This document shows positions 37,552-46,185 of a stretch of DNA of 64,000 nucleotides, in pieces. The number at the start of each line of letters is the position of its first letter. Position 1 is the stretch's first letter. A program made the translations under genes and the position numbers. The notes under the pieces are model-generated. The model was not told where the DNA came from. It searched no databases and saw nothing but the letters and a program-made list of their open reading frames with translations. Origin of the DNA: an uncultured Leifsonia sp. (GTDB lineage: Bacteria > Actinomycetota > Actinomycetes > Actinomycetales > Microbacteriaceae); the NCBI RefSeq assembly GCF_945957465.1, contig NZ_CAMFLC010000004.1:83715-147714 (forward strand), written 5' to 3'.

Positions 37552-38913
37552 ATGACGGAACTGACGGAGCTGGTGGGCTCATGGATGCGCCGCCAACGCT
37601 GGTACTCGACAAAGGCCGTCGAACCGCGGCTGCGACTGCTCGGCTCGTTCGAGCTGGAGCGGGCGCCGGAGACGGCCCAGGACGGTTCGCGGATCGTCAC
37701 CTATTTCTTCTGCGACGATGCACCGCGCACACCACGCGTGTACCAGGTGCCCCTCGTCGCGCGGGTGCGGCGCGACGGCGATCCCGCCGGATTCGTCGGC
37801 GAGGCCGGCGGGCGGTACCTGTACGACGGGCCGGTGGAGGAAGCGTACGTCGCCGCATTGGCTGCTCTGATGACGGGGGCGGGAAGCGCGGACGGGGAGC
37901 ACGCGCGGGCCTCCGGCCATTCGCTCGGGGGACCGATCCCCGTGCTGTCGTCACGGCGGCTCTCGGCCGAGCAGTCGAACACCTCCATCGTCGCCGAGAT
38001 CGCGGACGGTGTGCTGGCGCTGGTGAAAGTCTTCCGTGTCGTGCAGGACGGCGAGAATCCGGACATCTCCACCTTGGCGGCCCTGACGGCCGGGGGATCG
38101 GAGCGCACCCCCGCCCTCCTCGGCTGGCTGTCCGGCTCCTGGCCCGGCGCACACGAAGGCCGGTCGGCGGGGGAGCTGGCGCTCATGCAGGACTTCGTGC
38201 CGGGCGCCGAAGACGGCTGGGAGCTCGCCGTCGGCGCGGCAGAACGCGGTGAGGACTTCACCGAGCGGGCGTTCGCGCTCGGTGCGGGCACAGCCGAGTT
38301 GCATCGATTGATGGCCGGCGTCCTCCCGACGCGTCGGGCGCAGCCGGAGGATGTGCGGGCGGCCCTCGACGGCATGTTCCGCAGGCTCACGATCACGACG
38401 ACCGAGGTGCCGGAGGTCGAGGCGCTGCGGCCCGCGATCGCAGCGGTGTACGAGGAGGCGGCCGCCGCACCGCTTCCGGTGCTGCAGCGCATCCACGGCG
38501 ACCTCCACCTCGGCCAGGTGCTCTACTCGCCCGAGCGTGGCTGGCAGTTCATCGACTTCGAGGGCGAGCCGCTGCGGCCCCTGGCCGAGCGTGCGCTGCC
38601 GGACGCGACGATGCGCGACGTCGCGGGGATGCTGCGCTCGTTCGACTACGTGGCCGGATCGCTCGCGCAGCGCGAGCCTCCCGTCGATGCCCGGGCGTGG
38701 GCCGCCGACGCGCGCCGGGCCTACCTCGACGGCTACGAGTCGGTGGCGGGGGACGTGCTTCACGAGTTCGCGGACCTGCTCACCGCGTTCGAACTCGACA
38801 AGGCCGTGTACGAGATCACCTACGAGGCGCGCCACCGGCCGAGCTGGATCCCGATCCCGCGCGCCGCGGTCGAGCGCCTGCTGGACGACGCGCACCACTC
38901 CGCCCGCCATTAG
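37552..38913 (+). CDS. Maltokinase-like sugar kinase
   Basis: 453-residue kinase of the aminoglycoside-phosphotransferase-like superfamily. It begins with the maltokinase N-terminal cap (SWMRRQRWYSTKAVEP), followed by an N-lobe and a C-lobe with catalytic loop IHGDLHLGQVLYS and metal-binding FIDFEGEPLRPLAERALPD. True maltokinases act in the TreS-Mak-GlgE route to glycogen, and their genes usually sit beside treS or glgE; neither is here. Actinobacterial glucosamine kinases share the same architecture and motifs, so glucosamine is an equally good substrate. The gene follows the M23 peptidase by 18 bp. Confidence 0.8.
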   Translation: MTELTELVGSWMRRQRWYSTKAVEPRLRLLGSFELERAPETAQDGSRIVTYFFCDDAPRTPRVYQVPLVARVRRDGDPAGFVGEAGGRYLYDGPVEEAYVAALAALMTGAGSADGEHARASGHSLGGPIPVLSSRRLSAEQSNTSIVAEIADGVLALVKVFRVVQDGENPDISTLAALTAGGSERTPALLGWLSGSWPGAHEGRSAGELALMQDFVPGAEDGWELAVGAAERGEDFTERAFALGAGTAELHRLMAGVLPTRRAQPEDVRAALDGMFRRLTITTTEVPEVEALRPAIAAVYEEAAAAPLPVLQRIHGDLHLGQVLYSPERGWQFIDFEGEPLRPLAERALPDATMRDVAGMLRSFDYVAGSLAQREPPVDARAWAADARRAYLDGYESVAGDVLHEFADLLTAFELDKAVYEITYEARHRPSWIPIPRAAVERLLDDAHHSARH

Positions 38914-38999
38914 CCGCGGCGTCCGGCGTGTTACCCGCACGCCGGGCGCCGCGTGGAGCGGACATCTTCGAAGCCCATGCCCGCCCTGCGCGCATTGTG

Positions 39000-39069
39000 C
39001 GGCGTTCTGGCGGCTGCGGGCAGACAGAACGCCGGGTCTACCCCACGTTCTTCGGGTAGCCCGGCGTTC
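39000..39069. terminator. Convergent-gene terminator with a third arm
   Basis: The main stem pairs 39027-39043 with 39054-39069 (16 bp, one bulged T). The upstream CGGCGTTCTG at 39000-39009 can instead pair with CAGAACGCCG at 39025-39034. It lies between the convergent kinase and monooxygenase genes and probably ends both transcripts. Confidence 0.65.
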
Positions 39070-39090
39070 CGCGCTGATTCTGCTTGTCCG

Positions 39091-40473
39091 TCAGGCCTTC
39101 ACCGTCGCCCCGACGCGGTATCGCGCGCCGCGGTGGTTCTCGGGGAGGCGGTCGCCGGCGCCGTGCAGCTTGTTCCGCAGCGTGCCCGGAGCATAGGCCT
39201 CCGGGTAGGCGCCGCGTTTGCGCAGCTCGGGGATGACGAACTCGACGATGTCCTCGAACGTACCGGGCGTGATCGCATAGGCGAGGTTGAAGCCGTCCAC
39301 GTCGGTCTCCTCGACCCACTCCTGGAGCTGGTCGGCGATGCTGACGGCGCCGCCGACGATGTAGGGGCCGAGGCCGCCGATGACGCCGTTGCGGCCGATG
39401 TCTCGCACGGTCCACTCGCCGCCGTCGGCGTTCGGTCGCTGGAAGTTGGCGACCGCCGACTGGATGGCGTTGCTCTTGACGTTCCCGATCGGCTCGTCGA
39501 GGTCGTACTGCGACAGGTCCACGCCCATCCAGCCCGACATGAACACAAGAGCACCCTCATCGTTCGTGTACTGCAGGAAGTCCTCGAACTTCGCCTGCGC
39601 CTTCTCGTCTGTCTCGTCGGTGACGATCGTGAGCAGGGTGTAGATGCGTGCCGAGTAGCGGTCGCGGCCCGCGGCCTCAAGCGCGTCGCGGAGCTTGCTC
39701 ACCGTCTCCTTCAGCCCCTCCTTGGTGGAGGCCGCCACGAAGATCGCCTCGGCGTTCTCTGCGGCGAACGAGATACCACGCTTGGAGGCGCCCGCCTGGT
39801 AGATCACCGGGGTGCGCTGCGGGCTCGGCTCGGAGAGGTGGATGCCGGGCACGGTGAAGTGCTTGCCCCGGTGGCCGATCTCGTGCACCTTCGACGGGTC
39901 GGTGAAGACGCCGGACTCCCGGTCGCGGATGACGGCGTCGTCCTCCCAGGACCCTTCCCACAGCTTGTAGAGCACCTCCAGGTACTCGTCGGCGTGGTCG
40001 TAGCGGTCGTCGTGCTGGAGCTGGTCGTCGTGACCCATGTTGCGCGCCGCCGACGGCAGGTAGCCGGTGACGACGTTCCAGCCGACCCGGCCGTTCGTGA
40101 GGTGGTCGAGCGTCGACATGCGGCGTGCGAACGGGTACGGGTGCTCGTAGGCGGTGCCGGCGGTCACGCCGAAGCCGAGGTTCTCGGTCACGAGCGCCAT
40201 CGCCGAGACCAGCAGCAGCGGGTCGTTGACCGGCACCTGTGCGCCGTGGCGGATGGCGGCCTCGTTGCTGCCGCCGTACACGTCGTAGGTGCCGAGCACG
40301 TCGGCGATGAAGATGCCGTCGAAGGTGCCGCGCTCGAGGAGCTTGGCGAGCTCGGTCCAGTAGGTGAGGTCCTTGTAGCGCCACGCCTGGTCCTCGGGGT
40401 GCCGCCACATTCCGGACGACTGGTGGGCGACGCAGTTCATGTCGAACGCGTTGAAACGGATCTGCCGGGTCAT
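39091..40473 (-). CDS. LLM-class flavin-dependent monooxygenase (NtaA/SnaA/DszA type)
   Basis: 460-residue TIM-barrel enzyme that uses FMNH2 from a separate reductase to oxygenate organic substrates. Features are the N-terminal IRFNAFDMNCVAHQSSGMWRHP, GTFDGIFIADVLGTYDVYGG, FARRMSTLDHLTNGRVGWNVVTG, and the flavin-region PVIYQAGASKRGISFAA. This subgroup covers chelator, sulfur-compound and xenobiotic oxidation; substrate is open. ATG at 40473 begins the conserved barrel strand. No reductase gene is adjacent. It lies just beyond the paa operon end and is separated from it by a hairpin. Confidence 0.9.
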   Translation of the reverse strand: MTRQIRFNAFDMNCVAHQSSGMWRHPEDQAWRYKDLTYWTELAKLLERGTFDGIFIADVLGTYDVYGGSNEAAIRHGAQVPVNDPLLLVSAMALVTENLGFGVTAGTAYEHPYPFARRMSTLDHLTNGRVGWNVVTGYLPSAARNMGHDDQLQHDDRYDHADEYLEVLYKLWEGSWEDDAVIRDRESGVFTDPSKVHEIGHRGKHFTVPGIHLSEPSPQRTPVIYQAGASKRGISFAAENAEAIFVAASTKEGLKETVSKLRDALEAAGRDRYSARIYTLLTIVTDETDEKAQAKFEDFLQYTNDEGALVFMSGWMGVDLSQYDLDEPIGNVKSNAIQSAVANFQRPNADGGEWTVRDIGRNGVIGGLGPYIVGGAVSIADQLQEWVEETDVDGFNLAYAITPGTFEDIVEFVIPELRKRGAYPEAYAPGTLRNKLHGAGDRLPENHRGARYRVGATVKA

Positions 40474-40540
40474 GCGCTCCAGAATGCATGCGTTTCGCGG
40501 CGCGCTGCACACGTCGCGTCACATCCCGTAACCGACGAGG

Positions 40541-40604
40541 GCGTCGAGGCGGCGCGAAATGCGATCAAAGCCGTCGAGACGGCGGAGTCCGCCGTCTCGG
40601 CGGC
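40541..40604 (-). terminator. Terminator at the end of the paa operon, with a third arm
   Basis: A 17-bp stem (one T-G pair) spans 40570-40586 and 40588-40604. A variant of the left arm, GTCGAGGCGG, occurs 30 bp upstream at 40543-40552. It starts immediately after the last codon of the paaG-like gene, so it should end the paaABCDE-G transcript. Confidence 0.65.
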
Positions 40605-41375
40605 TCACTCGCCGCGGAAGACGGGCGGGCGCTTCTGCTGGAAGGCGGCGAAGCCCTCGCGGTAGTCCGCGGTGTCGCGGAGAGCGGCCTGAGCCTGGTT
40701 CTCGGCGGCGACCGAGTCCCAGAGGCCGAGGGTGCCGTCGCGGAGGCCCGCCACGATGCGCTTGCTCGCCAGGAACGCGTGCGTCGCTCCGCGTGCGGCG
40801 CTCGCCGCAGCCTCCTCGGCCGCCGCCCCCACTTCGTCCGCGGGAAGGGCCCTGCTGAAGAGTCCGCCGGCAACGGCCTCCGCGCCGGAGATCAGCCGGC
40901 CCGAGTAGATGAGGTCGAGGGCGCGGTGCGGTCCGAGGCGAGAGACGAGCAGCCAGTGGCCTCCCGAGTCGAGGGCGGCCCCCAGCGCGGCGAACGGCGA
41001 GCCCACCTTGGCGTCCTCGGCGACGAACACCACGTCGGTGGCCACGAGGAGGCCGAGACCGACCCCGAGCGCCGCGCCGCGGGCGGCCGCGAACGTCGGA
41101 GCGGGGAACGCGCTCATCCGCCGCAGCAACGGCGTCACGAGTCCGTCGAGGTACCCGGTCACGTCGTCGGTCGCCGCATCCACCCCGGCGATGTCGCGGC
41201 CGGCGCAGAACGAGCGTCCCTCGCCGCGCAGCACGAGCGCGCGCACGCCCGCAGCCTCCGCGTCGGCATAGGCGGCGTCGAGCGCGCGGAGGTCGTCGGG
41301 GCCGAGAGCGTTCAGTCGTTCGGGTGCGTTCAGCGTCACGCGGGCGACATCGTCCTGGATGCTGAGCTCGATCAT
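40605..41375 (-). CDS. paaG: Enoyl-CoA hydratase/isomerase, probable PaaG
   Basis: 256-residue crotonase-fold enzyme. The oxyanion-hole segments are GEGRSFCAGRDI and AARGAALGVGLGL. The block FAALGAALDSGGHWLL has Asp where ordinary hydratases have the second Glu; an Asp at this place is typical of PaaG, which isomerises ring-1,2-epoxyphenylacetyl-CoA to oxepin-CoA. It is the last gene of the paaABCDE string, nine bases after paaE, which supports PaaG. PaaB-type 2,3-hydratase activity seems less likely because paaF is encoded at 52204. Confidence 0.82.
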   Translation of the reverse strand: MIELSIQDDVARVTLNAPERLNALGPDDLRALDAAYADAEAAGVRALVLRGEGRSFCAGRDIAGVDAATDDVTGYLDGLVTPLLRRMSAFPAPTFAAARGAALGVGLGLLVATDVVFVAEDAKVGSPFAALGAALDSGGHWLLVSRLGPHRALDLIYSGRLISGAEAVAGGLFSRALPADEVGAAAEEAAASAARGATHAFLASKRIVAGLRDGTLGLWDSVAAENQAQAALRDTADYREGFAAFQQKRPPVFRGE

Positions 41376-41383
41376 GCGTCCCC

Positions 41384-42472
41384 CTATACGTCGTAGTCCA
41401 CGGCCACGCGATCCGTCAGCGGATGCGACTGGCAGGTGAGCACGTACCCGGCCTCCAGCTCCTCCGGCTCCAGCGCGTAGTTCTCGGTCATCCGCACATC
41501 CCCCGAGAGCAGGCGCGCGCGGCAGGTGCCGCAGACGCCGCCGGTGCACGCGAACGGCACGTCCGGTCGCACGCGCAGCGCGGCGTTCAGCACCGACTCG
41601 TTGGCATCCACCGGCGTGGTCACCGTGGAGGTCTGCCCGTCGAGCGTGAACTCGATCTCGGCCGTCTTCTCGCCGTCGTGCACGACCACCGGGTGGCCGA
41701 CGTCGCCGCGCACCTCGCCCGGCTCGCCGGTCGTGAACAGTTCGAAGTGGATGCGGGAGCGCGGCACGTCGTAGGTCTCCAGCACATCCCGGCAGAGCTG
41801 CACGAGCTCGAACGGCCCGCACAGGAACCACTCGTCGACCGTGCTCGGCGGCAGCAGCGCCTCCAAAATCGTGCGCAGCCGCTCCTCGTCGATGCGGCCG
41901 GACAGCAGCGGGGCGGTGCGCTGCTCCCGCGACAGCACGTGATGCAGCGCCAGCCGTGACGGGTAGCGGTCCTTCAGATCGGCCAGCTCCTCCAGGAACA
42001 TCACGTCGATCGCCGTGCGGTTCGTGTACACGAGCGTGAACGAACTGGTCGGGGAGGCCGCGAGCACGCTCGAGGCGAGCGCCATCAGCGGCGTGATGCC
42101 CGAGCCGGCGGCGATGCCGGCCACGTGCGCGCCGTCGAGACCGCCCAGGTCGATCGTGAACGTGCCCTGCGGACTCATCACGTCGATCCGGTCTCCCGCC
42201 CGCAGCTGGCTCGTCGCCCAGGTCGAGAAGGCGCCCCCGAGGTCGCGCTTGATCGCGACGCTGATGCGGCCCGGCGACGGCGGCCGGCAGATCGAGTAGC
42301 TGCGGCGCAGCTCCCGCCCGTCGACCGTCGCCCGGAGCGCGACGTGCTGGCCGGGAAGGTAGTCGTACTCGCCGCGGAGGCTCTCGGGCACCGCGAAGGT
42401 CACCTCGACGCTCGCCGCGGTGAGCGGCCGCACCTCGGCGACCGCGAGCGTGTGGAATCGCGCACGCGCCAT
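41384..42472 (-). CDS. paaE: Phenylacetyl-CoA epoxidase reductase subunit
   Basis: 362-residue electron-transfer protein passing electrons from NADPH to the epoxidase. The N-terminal FAD domain has RRSYSICRPP; the NAD(P) domain has VAGIAAGSGITPLMALA; the C-terminal plant-type [2Fe-2S] domain has the ligand pattern C-x4-C-x2-C (ACTGGVCGTC) with the fourth Cys in VLTCQSHP. Length and domain order match PaaE/PaaK reductases. It lies between paaD and paaG on one strand with 9-10 bp gaps. Confidence 0.95.
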   Translation of the reverse strand: MARARFHTLAVAEVRPLTAASVEVTFAVPESLRGEYDYLPGQHVALRATVDGRELRRSYSICRPPSPGRISVAIKRDLGGAFSTWATSQLRAGDRIDVMSPQGTFTIDLGGLDGAHVAGIAAGSGITPLMALASSVLAASPTSSFTLVYTNRTAIDVMFLEELADLKDRYPSRLALHHVLSREQRTAPLLSGRIDEERLRTILEALLPPSTVDEWFLCGPFELVQLCRDVLETYDVPRSRIHFELFTTGEPGEVRGDVGHPVVVHDGEKTAEIEFTLDGQTSTVTTPVDANESVLNAALRVRPDVPFACTGGVCGTCRARLLSGDVRMTENYALEPEELEAGYVLTCQSHPLTDRVAVDYDV

Positions 42473-42482
42473 CAGCGGGTCC

Positions 42483-42965
42483 TCACAGCGCCTTGAAGTG
42501 GTCGAACGGCTCGCCGCACTCGTCGCAGACGAACAGCGCCTTGCACGCCGTCGAGCCGAAGTGGGAGACCTCGTGCGTCTTGAGCGAGTCGCAGTGCGGG
42601 CACTTCACGCCGAGCGTCAGCCGCACCGGCCCCGTGCCGGGTGGCGGAGCGATCCCGAAATCGCGCAGCGCCGCGCGACCGTGGTCGCTGATCCAGTCGG
42701 TCGTCCAGGCCGGGGCGAGGGCGAGGCTGACCCGCACCTCGTCGAAGCCCTCGGCGGCGAGCGCGCGCACCACATCCTCGCGGATGGCATCCATCGCCGG
42801 GCAGCCGGAATAGGTCGGCGTGAGCACGACCTCCACCCCGGTGTCGGTCACGCTGACGGCCCGGAGCACCCCGAGGTCGTCGATGGTCAGCACCGGGACC
42901 TCGGGGTCGAGCACCGCCGCAGCGGCCGCCCACGCCCGTCCCGCCTCCGCGGCGTGGCCGGTCAC
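42483..42965 (-). CDS. paaD: Epoxidase maturation protein PaaD
   Basis: 160-residue MIP18/SufT-like protein. The N-terminal domain has DPEVPVLTIDDLGVL and LTPTYSGCPAMDAI; the C-terminal extension has a four-Cys zinc-ribbon-like pair, KCPHCDS and VCDECGEPF, characteristic of PaaD and absent from plain SufT. It likely helps assemble the iron centre of the epoxidase or reductase. The start overlaps the paaC stop (ATGA). Confidence 0.93.
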   Translation of the reverse strand: MTGHAAEAGRAWAAAAAVLDPEVPVLTIDDLGVLRAVSVTDTGVEVVLTPTYSGCPAMDAIREDVVRALAAEGFDEVRVSLALAPAWTTDWISDHGRAALRDFGIAPPPGTGPVRLTLGVKCPHCDSLKTHEVSHFGSTACKALFVCDECGEPFDHFKAL

Positions 42966-43810
42966 CAGGTCGCTCCGGGGTGCGCGCGGGTGAGCACCTG
43001 CATCTCGGCGAGCAGCGGAGCGAGGTATTCGGAGTGCCGGCCGCTCCGCCCGCCGCCAGCGGCGGTGAAGGCGCCGGGCAGCTCCAACCCGGCTTCCGAC
43101 ACGATCGGGGCGATCGCGGTATCGAACGCGTCGCGCAGGGTCGACGGTCGGGGCGCGATGCCCTCCAGGCGGTCCAGCAACGGCTCGTCGCGGAACAGCT
43201 CACCCACGTACGGCCAGAGGTCGTCGAGGGCGAGGAGCGTGCGGCGACGCGACTCGTCGGTGCCGAGAGCGAGCCGGAGCATCCACTGGTCGGAGTGGTC
43301 GCAGTGGTAGGCGACCTCTTTGACGGCCTTGGCCGCGACGGCCGCGAGCACCGGGGCGGCCGACGCGCGCAGCCGCTCGTAGAGCTCGAACAGATAGTGG
43401 GAGGCCGCGAACTGTCGCACGATCGTGTGCGCGAAATCGCCGTTCGGCTGCTCGAAGAGGTGCGCCGAGCGGAAGTCCTGCTCGTCGCGCCAGTACGCCA
43501 GGTCGTCCTCCGAGCGTCCGGTGGCCGTGCCTGCGTAGCGCAGCAGCGACCGCGCGTGGCCGAGCAGGTCGAGGGCGATGTTGGCCAGCGCGACGTCCTC
43601 CTCCAGCTCGGGGGCGCGCGAGATCCACCAGCCGAGCCGCTGAGCCAGGATGAGCGAGTCGTCGCCGAGCCAGAGCGCGTATTCCGCGACGTCGGGGGAG
43701 GCCGCGGCCTCGGACGCGACGAACTCGGCGGAGAGCGTCACGGCGCTGAGCTCGACGTGGCCGTGCTGGTCGAACTCGTCGACGGCCGGCTGTGCTGTCG
43801 GGTCGGTCAC
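42962..43810 (-). CDS. paaC: Phenylacetyl-CoA epoxidase structural subunit
   Basis: 282-residue ferritin-like subunit that stabilises PaaA in the PaaAC core. Helix blocks include LGDDSLILAQRLGWWISRAPELEED, ALDLLGHARSLLRYAGT and AYHCDHSDQWMLRLALGTDESRRR. The iron ligands of PaaA are not fully kept, as expected of the non-catalytic partner. Start and stop overlap paaB and paaD by four bases each, so the complex is made stoichiometrically. Confidence 0.94.
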   Translation of the reverse strand: MTDPTAQPAVDEFDQHGHVELSAVTLSAEFVASEAAASPDVAEYALWLGDDSLILAQRLGWWISRAPELEEDVALANIALDLLGHARSLLRYAGTATGRSEDDLAYWRDEQDFRSAHLFEQPNGDFAHTIVRQFAASHYLFELYERLRASAAPVLAAVAAKAVKEVAYHCDHSDQWMLRLALGTDESRRRTLLALDDLWPYVGELFRDEPLLDRLEGIAPRPSTLRDAFDTAIAPIVSEAGLELPGAFTAAGGGRSGRHSEYLAPLLAEMQVLTRAHPGATW

Positions 43811-44112
43811 AAGTGCTTCACCCCCTCGCTCTCGGTGTAATAGGTGGCGTGCCGGAAGTTCTTTCCCTCCGGCGAGGTGAAGAAGGCGTCTTTGGCGTCG
43901 GGGTCGCTGGCGGTGATGGCGTCGGAGCGGACGACCCAGATCGAGACGCCCTCCCCGCGTCGCGTGTAGAGGTCGCGGGCGTTGCGCACGGCGAACTCCT
44001 CGTCGGGCGCGTGCAGCGAGCCGACGTGCACATGGCTGAGCCCACGGGAGGCCCGCACGAACACCTCCCAGAGCGGCCAGACCTCGTGTGCCGGCCTCTC
44101 CACGGCGCTCAC
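43807..44112 (-). CDS. paaB: Phenylacetyl-CoA epoxidase subunit PaaB
   Basis: 101-residue small subunit required for epoxidase activity; it bridges two PaaAC units. Conserved blocks are [40 protein letters not shown] and a C-terminal [16 protein letters not shown]. Start is GTG at 44112, overlapping the end of paaA. The size is normal for PaaB. Confidence 0.95.
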   Translation of the reverse strand: MSAVERPAHEVWPLWEVFVRASRGLSHVHVGSLHAPDEEFAVRNARDLYTRRGEGVSIWVVRSDAITASDPDAKDAFFTSPEGKNFRHATYYTESEGVKHL

Positions 44113-45062
44113 GCGGCGACCTCCTGGCGCGCTGCCGTGCGCGCGGCGTAGGCGGCCGCGGCTTCGCGCACCCACGCGCCCTCCTCGTGCGCCTCGCGCC
44201 GGCGCTGCATGCGCTGTGCGTTGCACGGCCCCTCGCCGGCGATCACGCGCTGCAACTCGCTCCAGTCGATGGGGCCGAGGTCGTAGGCCTGGCGCTCCTC
44301 GTTCCAGCGGAGGTCGGGGTCGGGGAAGGTCACGCCCAGCACCTCGGCCTGCGGCACGAGCATCCCGACGAAGCGCTGGCGCAGTTCGTCGTTCGAGAAC
44401 CGCTTGATCTTCCACGCCATCGAGCGCGCGGAGTTGGGGGAGTCGGCGTCGGGAGGCCCGAACATCATCAGCGACGGCCAGTACCAGCGGTCCACGGCGT
44501 CCTGCGCCATCCGCTGCTGCTCCGGTGTGCCGCGCATCAGGGTCAGCAGGATCTCGAAACCCTGGCGCTGGTGGAACGACTCCTCCTTGCAGATGCGGAC
44601 CATCGCGCGGCCGTACGGCGCGTACGAGCAGCGGCACAACGGCACCTGGTTGCAGATGGCGGCGCCGTCGACGAGCCAGCCGATCGCGCCGATGTCGGCC
44701 CAGCTGAGCGTCGGGTAGTTGAAGATCGACGAGTATTTGGCCGCGCCGCTGATCAGCTGCTCGGTCATCTCATCGCGGGTGATGCCGAGGGTCTGCGTTG
44801 CCGAGTAGAGGTACAGGCCGTGGCCGGCCTCGTCCTGCACCTTGGCCATCAGGATGGCCTTGCGCTTGAGGCTCGGCGCGCGGCTGATCCAGTTGGCCTC
44901 CGGCTGCATGCCGATGATCTCGGAGTGCGCGTGCTGCGACATCTGCCGGATGAGCGTTCGGCGGTAGGCGTCGGGCATCCAGTCGCGCGGCTCGATGCGC
45001 GAGTCGGAGGCGATGAGCTGTTCGAACAGCGCCTCGCCGGCCTGTTCCGTTGTGTTCTCCAT
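44109..45062 (-). CDS. paaA: Phenylacetyl-CoA epoxidase catalytic subunit
   Basis: 317-residue diiron oxygenase subunit that epoxidises the ring of phenylacetyl-CoA. It has the di-iron four-helix core: [35 protein letters not shown] (E-x2-H ligands) and [19 protein letters not shown] (second E-x2-H). ATG at 45062 is taken because MENTTEQAG begins the family's first helix; upstream sequence is operator. It is the first gene of the paaABCDE-G operon and is transcribed away from the TetR gene. Confidence 0.96.
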   Translation of the reverse strand: MENTTEQAGEALFEQLIASDSRIEPRDWMPDAYRRTLIRQMSQHAHSEIIGMQPEANWISRAPSLKRKAILMAKVQDEAGHGLYLYSATQTLGITRDEMTEQLISGAAKYSSIFNYPTLSWADIGAIGWLVDGAAICNQVPLCRCSYAPYGRAMVRICKEESFHQRQGFEILLTLMRGTPEQQRMAQDAVDRWYWPSLMMFGPPDADSPNSARSMAWKIKRFSNDELRQRFVGMLVPQAEVLGVTFPDPDLRWNEERQAYDLGPIDWSELQRVIAGEGPCNAQRMQRRREAHEEGAWVREAAAAYAARTAARQEVAA

Positions 45063-45081
45063 CGAACCGGCACTCCACTCA

Positions 45082-45107
45082 ATACTGACTGATCGTTCGT
45101 TCAGTAT
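45082..45107. promoter_or_regulatory. PaaR-type operator 1
   Basis: ATACTGACTGATC and GTTCGTTCAGTAT form a 26-bp imperfect palindrome in the 74-bp gap between paaA and the TetR gene. The 16-base core (45089-45104, minus strand CTGAACGAACGATCAG) recurs before paaJ with two differences. It would control both divergent genes. Confidence 0.75.
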
Positions 45108-45136
45108 ATGCGCGCAGGCTCGGTTCATGCCACACT

Positions 45137-45748
45137 GTGCAGGTGACCGACACCCGGACGGCCGAGCCCCTGCGCCGGGGGCGGCCCGGCTACGACCAGC
45201 GCGGGATCCTCGAGGTCGCCGTGGCCGCGTTCAACGAGCACGGCTACGACGCGACCTCCATCGGCATGCTCGCCGAACGGCTCGGCCTGTCGAAGTCGGC
45301 GATCTACCATCACGTCGCCTCCAAGGACGAACTGCTGGCCCTCGCCCTCGACGAGGCGCTCGACGGGCTGGAGGGCGCGCTGCGAGCGGCCGAAGAATCG
45401 TCGGGCACGGCCGCCGACCGGCTCGCCCTCGTGCTCCGGGAGGCCGTGCTGGTGCTGGCTGACCGCCTCCCGTACGTCACGCTGCTGCTGCGCGTGCGCG
45501 GCAACACCGACGTCGAGCGGGCCGCGCTGCAGCGTCGGCGCGCGTTCGACCACGCCGTCGCCGCACTCGTGGCCGATGCACGCGACGAGGGGGCGCTGCG
45601 CGCCGACGGTGATCCCGCCGTCGTCGCCCGCCTCCTGTTCGGGATGATCAACTCGCTCACGGAGTGGTACGACCCCGCGGGTGCGGTCACGCCCGACGAC
45701 CTCGCCGACACGATCCTCGCCCTCGCGCTGCGCGCGCCCTCCGCCTGA
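45137..45748 (+). CDS. paaR: TetR-family regulator, probable PaaR
   Basis: 203-residue repressor. The N-terminal DNA-binding domain has [44 protein letters not shown] (helix-turn-helix about residues 41-60). The C-terminal ligand domain resembles TetR_C members that bind acyl-CoA. It is divergent from paaA with a shared operator between, so it probably represses the pathway until phenylacetyl-CoA appears. GTG at 45137 or 45143 may be the start; no ATG is available. Confidence 0.85.
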   Translation: MQVTDTRTAEPLRRGRPGYDQRGILEVAVAAFNEHGYDATSIGMLAERLGLSKSAIYHHVASKDELLALALDEALDGLEGALRAAEESSGTAADRLALVLREAVLVLADRLPYVTLLLRVRGNTDVERAALQRRRAFDHAVAALVADARDEGALRADGDPAVVARLLFGMINSLTEWYDPAGAVTPDDLADTILALALRAPSA

Positions 45749-45829
45749 CCCGCAGGGCGGCGCGCAATCGCCCCTGACACGCGGACCTGTGGGCGCGAGC
45801 GTGCCCTTCGGTGTGCGTTCGTCTGCGTT

Positions 45830-45854
45830 CTGAAATGGAAAATAGACATTTCAG
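45830..45854. promoter_or_regulatory. Inverted repeat upstream of the WXG/hydrolase block
   Basis: CTGAAATG (45830-45837) and CATTTCAG (45847-45854) are perfectly complementary with a 9-bp A-rich spacer. The surroundings are unusually AT-rich for this genome, so a promoter is likely here. It may be the operator of the three-gene block. Confidence 0.5.
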
Positions 45855-45897
45855 GTGCGACATGGAAGCATCTTTTCGAACACACGAGCGGAGTTTC

Positions 45898-46185
45898 ATG
45901 AGCGGCACAGTGTCGGTGAACGTCGAAGCGCTGCGGGCCGGCGCACACGCCTCGAGCAGGCTGCCGGAGGCGCCGCGGAGCGTGACGATCGGGTTGGGCG
46001 ACCTGGGGAGCGCGCGGGCGGATGCCGCGTTCGAGCGGTATCACCCGACGTGGTCGTCGGAATGCTCGTCGACGGTGCGCAGTCTCGAGAAGCTGTCGGC
46101 GCTGCTCGTCTCGGCGGCCGATGCCTATGAGCAGCGCGACACGGAGGCGGCGGCGACGTTCGCCGGAGGTCCCCGTGCGTTCTAG
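45898..46185 (+). CDS. Small WXG100-like protein
   Basis: 95-residue helical protein. It has a central PTWSSECSSTVRSLEKLSALLV in which the Trp sits at the turn between two predicted helices, as in WXG100 proteins, though the motif reads WSS instead of WxG. It ends ADAYEQRDTEAAATFAGG. WXG100 proteins are type VII secretion substrates or chaperones; no secretion machinery is in the window. ATG at 45898 follows GCGGAG; in-frame ATGs at 45835 and 45862 are alternatives. It overlaps the next gene by 11 bases. Confidence 0.65.
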   Translation: MSGTVSVNVEALRAGAHASSRLPEAPRSVTIGLGDLGSARADAAFERYHPTWSSECSSTVRSLEKLSALLVSAADAYEQRDTEAAATFAGGPRAF

